From assembly GCF_001465345.1 (NCBI RefSeq), contig NZ_CP013655.1, positions 248,001 through 312,000 on the forward strand: DNA of 64,000 nt, in the 5' to 3' direction. Every line of letters starts with the position of its first letter. The first letter of the stretch is position 1. The DNA comes from Enterococcus rotai. GTDB lineage: Bacteria; Bacillota; Bacilli; Lactobacillales; Enterococcaceae. The translations under genes and the position numbers were made by a program. The notes beneath the pieces are model-generated. The model did no database searches. It was not told where the DNA came from and was given only the letters and a program-made list of their open reading frames with translations. Shown here piece by piece: positions 58,644-64,000 of the stretch.

Positions 58644-59120
58644 AAGTTTTTTCAGTTATTGAAAGACCGTGGCGTTGAAATGGAAGATTTAGCTGAATTA
58701 GTTTTATTTTTACAAAAACCCTATATTGAAGACCTTGATCTGGCAACTTGTATTGAAAATATCGATAGCGTTCTATCTAAACGTGAAGTCCATAATACCA
58801 TCATTACAGGTATCCAATTAGATATTTTAGCTGAAGAAAAAAAGTTACTTCATCCGTTACAAGAAATTCTAGAAGAAGATGAAGGTCTCTATGGAATCGA
58901 TGAGATTTTGGCACTTTCGATCGTGAATGTTTATGGATCGATTGGATTTACCAACTACGGCTACATTGACAAAGTAAAACCAGGTATCTTAGCTAAATTG
59001 AATTCACATGAAGGACCACAAGTCCATACCTTTTTAGATGATATCGTTGGTGCAATTGCGGCAGCCGCAGCGAGTCGACTTGCCCATTCTCAACCAGATA
59101 AAAGTAGTATCACACAATAA
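58644..59120 (+). pseudogene. pgpA: Phosphatidylglycerophosphatase A family, probably 5'-truncated
   Basis: About 158 codons in frame after TGA 58635-58637. Family core: QLLKDRGVEMEDLAELVLFLQ, DILAEEKKLLHPLQEIL-EDEGLYGIDEILA, SIVNVYGSIGFTNYGYIDK, HTFLDDIVGAIAAA. PgpA removes phosphate from PG-phosphate. The conserved N-terminal helix is met immediately after the stop, with no ribosome site before the only early starts (TTG 58659, ATG 58680) and no room for a promoter next to rrn P1. A few N-terminal codons and all expression signals therefore seem lost. If a weak TTG start works, it would be a 153-residue protein. Confidence 0.6.
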
Positions 59121-59134
59121 TTGTTCTTAAATAC

Positions 59135-59194
59135 AAAAGCAAAACTCTACTGTCTCACTATTTATTGGTGACTAAACAAAAGAGTTTTGCTTTT
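59135..59194. terminator. Terminator after pgpA
   Basis: AAAAGCAAAACTCT (59135-59148) / AGAGTTTTGCTTTT (59181-59194), perfect 14-bp stem. Confidence 0.75.
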
Positions 59195-59286
59195 ATTTCT
59201 ATTTTTAGCGTCGTATCAATTGCCTATACAGTAATTCTTACATTATAATAAGTTCAAAGTATATGACAATGTCTATACTTAAGTTT

Positions 59287-59397
59287 AAAGTTTGCCGCTA
59301 TAGGCACAAAGAGTTCTTCCAACAGTTGTAAGTAAATTTTTCAGTCGTTGATTTTCTTCCCCAAAAGATAAATCAAAAGCCTATAGCGGTAAACTTT
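59287..59397. repeat. 111-bp element with 18-bp inverted ends
   Basis: AAAGTTTGCCGCTATAGG (59287-59304) and CCTATAGCGGTAAACTTT (59380-59397) pair with one mismatch around 75 nt without a gene. Could be a small non-autonomous mobile element or a structured RNA. Confidence 0.65.
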
Positions 59398-59430
59398 ATT
59401 CATCTTACTTTTGAGAAAAAATAAAAAGAC

Positions 59431-59469
59431 GATCCTGAGGTATAACTCAAAGAGTTGTATCTCAGGATC
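59431..59469 (-). terminator. Terminator of the lipoprotein gene
   Basis: 18-nt arms GATCCTGAGGTATAACTC / GAGTTGTATCTCAGGATC with G-U pairs and a T-run on the minus strand. Confidence 0.75.
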
Positions 59470-59563
59470 TTACTATTCGAATACACGATGAGAGCAAACG
59501 GTCCTCCATGCTTCGAGGATCGGAGCGAAACGAGAACCGTAGATGCAGAAGCAACTCATTCAA

Positions 59564-60442
59564 TTATTGATTTGTTGACACAGCCATCTTGAGTGCTTGT
59601 AACGGATCAGAATGTTGAATCGTGTAAACAACTGCTCCTTCTTGCCATACCACTGAATTCGTTTGATAGCTATCACTCGTACTAGCTGTTAAAGAAATCT
59701 GACCAACGGTTTGAGGTGCTGGCAACATTGCTGTTTCTAAGTACGCAACAGCTTCTTTGGCCACAGGATCTGCCACTTCACCGTTGATGTTTGACGCTCG
59801 AACAACTAAGCTCCAATTTCCTTCCTGCCATGATAAAAAAGTAGAACCTGCCGCTCCTTGCTGATGCCCAGTTATTCCATAACCTAGATCAATCGGATTG
59901 CCACCATTATCGATAATTTGATTTACCGCACTAGCCGCTGCTTCGTTTGAAGCATAGTTTTTTTTCTCAAATGAAGCAATTGGTTGTAAATCATTGACGG
60001 CCAGATCATTAACCTCGATTGGGCTCGTTTCAGCATAATACAAAATTCTAAAATTAGCTTGATCTGCTGCACTCGTAGTCGCTGCAGTCAAATATTCAGC
60101 AGTTCGGCTCGTCAATATAGCCTGCGGTAGATGTGTAGTTGAAAATGCTGTATTTAATTGACTCAACACTGTATCGGCCTGTTTAGCTGGCGTATTGCTT
60201 TCTGTTTTTACGGAAGCATTACTTTCACTGGTCTTTGTTTCTGTTGAAGATGTAGATGTTTTTGTAGAGCTTTCGCTTGTACTTGATTTCGTGGTACTTG
60301 TGCTTGTTGATTTGGACGTTTGGCTCGTTTTTTCAGTATTTTTGGATGAACTAGAACTTTCTGCTGTCTTCCCTTTTCCCCCACAAGCAGCTAGTGATAG
60401 TCCTGCAATTAATATGAATGAATAAATCAATTTCTTTTTCAT
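59564..60442 (-). CDS. Ser/Thr-rich lipoprotein of unknown function
   Basis: A 292-residue lipoprotein: signal peptide with lipobox LAAC (Cys20), a Ser/Thr/Lys linker of about 60 residues (TSTSTTKSSTSESSTK type), and a C-terminal globular domain of about 200 residues (LNTAFSTTHLPQAILT...GYGITGHQQGAAGSTFLSWQEGNWSLVV). It would be tethered on the outer face of the membrane. The domain resembles the C-terminal domains of other enterococcal lipoproteins but I cannot name it. Confidence 0.7.
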   Translation of the reverse strand: MKKKLIYSFILIAGLSLAACGGKGKTAESSSSSKNTEKTSQTSKSTSTSTTKSSTSESSTKTSTSSTETKTSESNASVKTESNTPAKQADTVLSQLNTAFSTTHLPQAILTSRTAEYLTAATTSAADQANFRILYYAETSPIEVNDLAVNDLQPIASFEKKNYASNEAAASAVNQIIDNGGNPIDLGYGITGHQQGAAGSTFLSWQEGNWSLVVRASNINGEVADPVAKEAVAYLETAMLPAPQTVGQISLTASTSDSYQTNSVVWQEGAVVYTIQHSDPLQALKMAVSTNQ

Positions 60443-60619
60443 GATTTCCCCTCCTAGATGTTTCTTTCTTTTAGTTTATCATCAAATAGCTGATTACTCA
60501 CTTTATATGATTATTACGTTAAATAAGTTGGAAATAAACAAAAAAAGAGAACGCCTATTCCATCTTCTAAACGTCCGAAGACGCCGACAGAATACCATTC
60601 TCGTGGGTTTGGCACCCAA

Positions 60620-60692
<73 letters not shown>

Positions 60693-60803
60693 AAATAATT
60701 AGTACTTAAATATTGTAGCACTTGAAAGTCGTTTGTTCAAGAGGAAACATTAGATCCAATGAAATAAATCACGACCATTTTATCTCATTGGATCTACTCT
60801 TTT

Positions 60804-60935
60804 TTATTCCCCTTGTTCTTTTTTTACAGGACAGGTCGTATGACAGTCGTCACAGCTTTTCCCTTTTTTGATTCGAGAATAAACAACATATCCTGCTCCA
60901 CCAAAAATCAATACTGCTAAAATCAACGTTGCCAT
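60804..60935 (-). CDS. FeoB-associated Cys-rich membrane protein
   Basis: A 43-residue protein: MATLILAVLIFGGAGYVVYSR membrane helix, basic RIKKGKS, then a Cys cluster C-D-D-C-H-T-T-C. AGAGGG before the ATG and a 4-nt gap after feoB. Such small proteins accompany feoB in many Firmicutes and may assist ferrous-iron handling, like FeoC. Confidence 0.88.
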   Translation of the reverse strand: MATLILAVLIFGGAGYVVYSRIKKGKSCDDCHTTCPVKKEQGE

Positions 60936-60939
60936 ACTT

Positions 60940-63093
60940 TTACCCTCTTTCTAATGTTGCCATTGTGACAACTGGTGCTTCCGCTACTTTTGGTTTTCTA
61001 ATTAGATAATAGCCCATAATGATTACGAATAGCATCGCTATAATTATTCCTACACCAACTTGGCCATTTTCAAAGATAACATGCCCAAACTGATAGATAA
61101 TGAAACTGACTATATAAGCTAAACCGCATTGATACCCGATCGCCCCCCAAGTCCATTTCCAATCACCCATTTCTCTACGAATTGCACCAATCGCTGCAAA
61201 ACATGGTGCACATAATAGATTAAAGACTAAAAATGAATAGGCAGCAACGGGGGTAAATGCGCCTTGCAATGCAGACCAAACTTCCACACCATCTTCTGAT
61301 ACTTCACCTAAATGACCAAACAAAATACCAAATGTACCAATCACATTCTCTTTAGCAACTAAGCCTGTGATTGTAGCAACAGCTCCTTGCCAAGTACCCC
61401 AGCCAAGTGGTGCAAATAATGGTGCAATGACTTTACCTAAATTTGCCAAAATACTTTGGTCTTCAGTGGCTTGTTGTAATGTAAATGTATACGTAGACGT
61501 AAACCAAATGATGATACTCATCACAAAAATAATCGTTCCGGCTTTTTTCACAAATGATTTACTACGATCGTAAGCATGACGGAGAACACCACGTAATTGA
61601 GGCATATGATACGCCGGTAATTCCATGATAAATGGTGCTGGATCTCCTGAAAACGAACGCGTCTTCTTTAATGCAATCCCTGATAACACAATCGCTGCGA
61701 TCCCAATAAAATAAGCGGATGGCGATACCCAACTACTTTTTGGAAAAAAGGCCCCTGCAATCAAGGCAATAATCGGTAATTTCGCTGAACAAGGCATAAA
61801 TGTCGTAACCATAATCGTCATCTTACGATCCTTTTCATTTTCGATCGTCCGACTAGCCATAACTCCTGGTACACCACAGCCTGTTGCAATCAACATCGGG
61901 ATAAACGATTTTCCTGATAGACCAAATTTTCTAAATAAACGATCCATCACAAAAGCGATTCTTGACATATAACCACAATCTTCTAGAAAACCTAAACACA
62001 AGAATAAAACAGCTAACTGTGGTAAGAAACCTAAGACCGCGCCAACTCCAGCGATGATCCCGTCTAAAATCAAACTTTGCATCCACGGTGCTACATGCCA
62101 ACTTGCTAATAAACCTTCAACCGTCGTCGGCACAATATTTCCAAATAATTCATCATTGATCCAGTCAGTGCCCATAGTCCCCACAGTTTGAATTGCTAAA
62201 TAATAAACAAACCACATGATCAGTGCAAAAATTGGTAAGGCTAACCAACGATTGGTTACGATTCGGTCGATTTTATCACTTGTACTAAATGTAATTTCAT
62301 TTTTTTCAATTGCACATAGAGCAGTCAAACGCGTGATAAACTCATAACGTTCATTGATCACGATCGCTTCACTATCATCACCAAAGATTTGTTCAGTGAT
62401 CTTGATGATTTCTTCTATTTCCTTTTGTTGGTGTTCACTTAACTCAAGTTCCTCATGAACTCTAGCATCTCGTTCAAACAATTTAATGCTATACCAACGG
62501 GCTTGTCTTTCCAATACACTATTTCCCAAAACCTCCATGATTTCATTTAGTGCTGCTTCTAAACGATTATCATACGTTGGATAGTTCAACTCTGGAGGAA
62601 AAATTTCAGCAGCTTTTACAGCTTTTTTTACTAATTCATCTAGTCCTCGATTTTTTAAAGCACTAACACCAGATACATCCACACCTAAACCATAGGAAAG
62701 TTTTTCAATATTGATTTTTCTACCTGTTTTATCCAGAATATCCATCATATTCAATCCAACTACAACTGGAATACCTGTTTCCATCAATTGGGTCGTTAAA
62801 TATAAGTTTCGTTCTAAGTTTGTCGCGTCAACAATATTGACAATAACATCTGGTCCACCGCTCAGTAAATAATCTCTGGCAACTACTTCTTCTGGAGTGT
62901 AAGGAGAAAGGGAATAGATACCAGGTAAATCTTGAATCGTTATTTGTTTGTTTTTTTTCAGTTTACCTTCTTTTCGTTCAACAGTAACTCCTGGCCAATT
63001 TCCTACATATTGATTGGCACCTGTCAGTGCATTGAAAGCTGTTGTTTTCCCACTATTTGGATTTCCCGTCAGCGCAATATGTTGCTCTTTCAT
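60940..63093 (-). CDS. feoB: Ferrous iron transporter B
   Basis: A 717-residue inner-membrane Fe(II) transporter. N-terminal G domain: G1 GNPNSGKT (10-17), G3 DLPG (55-58), G4 NMMD (115-118); helical GDI-like domain; then membrane core with the two gate motifs (CGVPGVMASRTI, PCSAKLPIIA) and a C-terminal helix. Operon with feoA upstream (1-nt gap). Confidence 0.96.
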   Translation of the reverse strand: MKEQHIALTGNPNSGKTTAFNALTGANQYVGNWPGVTVERKEGKLKKNKQITIQDLPGIYSLSPYTPEEVVARDYLLSGGPDVIVNIVDATNLERNLYLTTQLMETGIPVVVGLNMMDILDKTGRKINIEKLSYGLGVDVSGVSALKNRGLDELVKKAVKAAEIFPPELNYPTYDNRLEAALNEIMEVLGNSVLERQARWYSIKLFERDARVHEELELSEHQQKEIEEIIKITEQIFGDDSEAIVINERYEFITRLTALCAIEKNEITFSTSDKIDRIVTNRWLALPIFALIMWFVYYLAIQTVGTMGTDWINDELFGNIVPTTVEGLLASWHVAPWMQSLILDGIIAGVGAVLGFLPQLAVLFLCLGFLEDCGYMSRIAFVMDRLFRKFGLSGKSFIPMLIATGCGVPGVMASRTIENEKDRKMTIMVTTFMPCSAKLPIIALIAGAFFPKSSWVSPSAYFIGIAAIVLSGIALKKTRSFSGDPAPFIMELPAYHMPQLRGVLRHAYDRSKSFVKKAGTIIFVMSIIIWFTSTYTFTLQQATEDQSILANLGKVIAPLFAPLGWGTWQGAVATITGLVAKENVIGTFGILFGHLGEVSEDGVEVWSALQGAFTPVAAYSFLVFNLLCAPCFAAIGAIRREMGDWKWTWGAIGYQCGLAYIVSFIIYQFGHVIFENGQVGVGIIIAMLFVIIMGYYLIRKPKVAEAPVVTMATLERG

Positions 63094-63094
63094 C

Positions 63095-63565
63095 CTATAC
63101 CCCCTCTTTCTGTACCAAGACTAGTTCTGCTTCATTTTTTCTTAATGTCAATTCATAGCCACGTAAATTGATTTCGATTGGATCTCCTAATGGCGCCATT
63201 TTTCTAACAAGTAAATCTACACCTTTTGTCAGCCCCATATCCATCAACCGTCTTTTGACAGCCCCTTGCCCATGAATACCAATTACACGCGCTTTCTCCC
63301 CAATTGTTAATTGGTCGAGAGACACCCAATTTTCTTCATTCATACTTTTTTCTACTATAATAATCTGTTTCAATACAGATAGGTTGATCGCAATTCGGCT
63401 ATTGTGTAACAAAACAATACCGTTCTCACTCGAATAATTTACCAACACGACTTTCCCTCCTGGCACAAGACCAAGATTATTCAAATGCTTCTTCGCAAAA
63501 CCTTCTGCCTGAATCTCTTCAATTGTATAAACCTTGTTTAACTTTGCTTGTGCCAATGTCAACAT
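63095..63565 (-). CDS. feoA: FeoA protein with two tandem FeoA domains
   Basis: A 156-residue protein, about twice the usual FeoA length. Two SH3-like FeoA domains: LTLAQAKLNKVYTIEEI...LGLVPGGKVVLVNY...SRIAINL (1-70) and VSLDQLTIGEKARVIGI...LMDMGLTKGVDLLV...PIEINLRGYELTLRK (82-150). FeoA is cytosolic and supports FeoB. First gene of the operon with a Fur-like box about 110 nt upstream. Confidence 0.93.
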   Translation of the reverse strand: MLTLAQAKLNKVYTIEEIQAEGFAKKHLNNLGLVPGGKVVLVNYSSENGIVLLHNSRIAINLSVLKQIIIVEKSMNEENWVSLDQLTIGEKARVIGIHGQGAVKRRLMDMGLTKGVDLLVRKMAPLGDPIEINLRGYELTLRKNEAELVLVQKEGV

Positions 63566-64000
63566 TGGATTACCCTCCCCATTCTAAATGCCACTATATG
63601 ATAACGACGTTTCACTTTGTACTTTTCAATACAAAAACAACCACGCTAACTATTTGTGAAAAAGTTTCATTTTAATTATCAATGATATTGATAATCGTTC
63701 TCATTAAGTATACCTGTTTGTGAGACTTAAATCAATCTTCTTTCTACCTATAGTAAGAAAATATATTCTGCACTTAACTGGCTTAATTTGATTAGTGTCT
63801 CTCAGAACAATCGACCACTATATCTTGTGTTTTGCCAATTAGAAATTCCCTTGAAAATTTTAATAAATTTCTTTTTTTAACACGAAAATAGCAAGAATAG
63901 CCGCTCAAATCTAGAGAATACGTGCTTTCATATTTCTTTCAAAAACACAAAACATGGTATTCCATCCAAAAATGACCACAATATGTAGTGCCTAAGTGTT
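63566..64000. other. Intergenic region upstream of feoA, no gene
   Basis: Contains the Fur-like box; otherwise AT-rich without supported features to the window end. Confidence 0.5.
63676..63706. promoter_or_regulatory. Fur/iron-box-like site upstream of feoA
   Basis: ATTATCAATGATATTGATAAT followed by CGTTCTCATT contains overlapping near-matches to the GATAATGATAATCATTATC iron box, fitting iron-repressed feoAB. Confidence 0.7.

Overview
The window reads as a chromosomal segment of an Enterococcus, most likely of the E. faecalis group. The 16S rRNA, the FabT-controlled fatty-acid cluster with FabK, the bgsB/bgsA glycolipid glycosyltransferases, the ldt gene and the thrS/pbp neighbourhood all fit. 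Most genes lie on the minus strand. The species is inferred from gene content and order; no search was run.

Layout, left to right. (1) 1-3600: the end of a coiled-coil protein, an alpha/beta hydrolase, a membrane protein with a possible papain-like domain, and a secreted membrane-anchored protein. (2) 3825-8602: an IS200-type element whose transposase has an amber codon where the catalytic tyrosine should be, then a decayed integrative (ICE-like) element bounded by 20-bp direct repeats, one of them the 3' end of rpmG. The ICE remnant holds a dead tyrosine integrase, a frameshifted gene, a lysozyme/M23 hydrolase with an internal TGA, and an apparently intact cargo pair (secreted protein plus ArsD-like protein). 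(3) 8584-17915: rpmG, a class B PBP, thrS with a T-box, a tautomerase, a methyltransferase, an L,D-transpeptidase, an ANT(6)-like gene and a DUF218 protein. (4) 18088-25686: a surface protein, a candidate small RNA, and a LacI-controlled beta-fructoside ABC operon (binding protein, two permeases, GH32; no ATPase). (5) 25855-32554: yebC-like, tmcAL, and the yqeG-yqeH-yhbY-nadD-yqeK-rsfS-yqeM ribosome/NAD cluster. rsfS has no NTG start codon. (6) 33423-43618: the fatty-acid operon fabT-fabH-acpP-fabK-fabD-fabG-fabF-accB-fabZ-accC-accD-accA, with three tandem hairpin repeats between fabK and fabD. (7) 44006-53147: ykuJ-like, a beta-hydroxyacid dehydrogenase, bgsB/bgsA, GNAT, cvfD-like, patB-like, ppiB, a ferredoxin-NADP reductase and yuzB-like. 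(8) 53272-58640: an rrn operon (16S, tRNA-Ala, 23S, 5S) with two tandem promoters. (9) 58644-64000: pgpA (probably 5'-truncated), a lipoprotein, tRNA-Lys and the feoA-feoB-FeoB-associated iron operon with a Fur-like box.

The most unusual observation is a split tRNA-Asn. The first 14 nt of the gene follow 5S rRNA (53272-53285). The remaining 60 nt lie at 47885-47944 in the same orientation, behind their own promoter and a 62-bp inverted repeat. The 5.3 kb between them holds ordinary housekeeping genes. The opposite flank of the rrn operon abuts a 5'-shortened pgpA, so both rrn borders look broken, as expected of a rearrangement.

Also notable are the tandem fabK-fabD hairpins, whose inner arms differ in sequence but keep pairing; a partial relative of them in the yqeK-rsfS gap; and a dyad-controlled promoter that drives only a ~60-nt terminated transcript.
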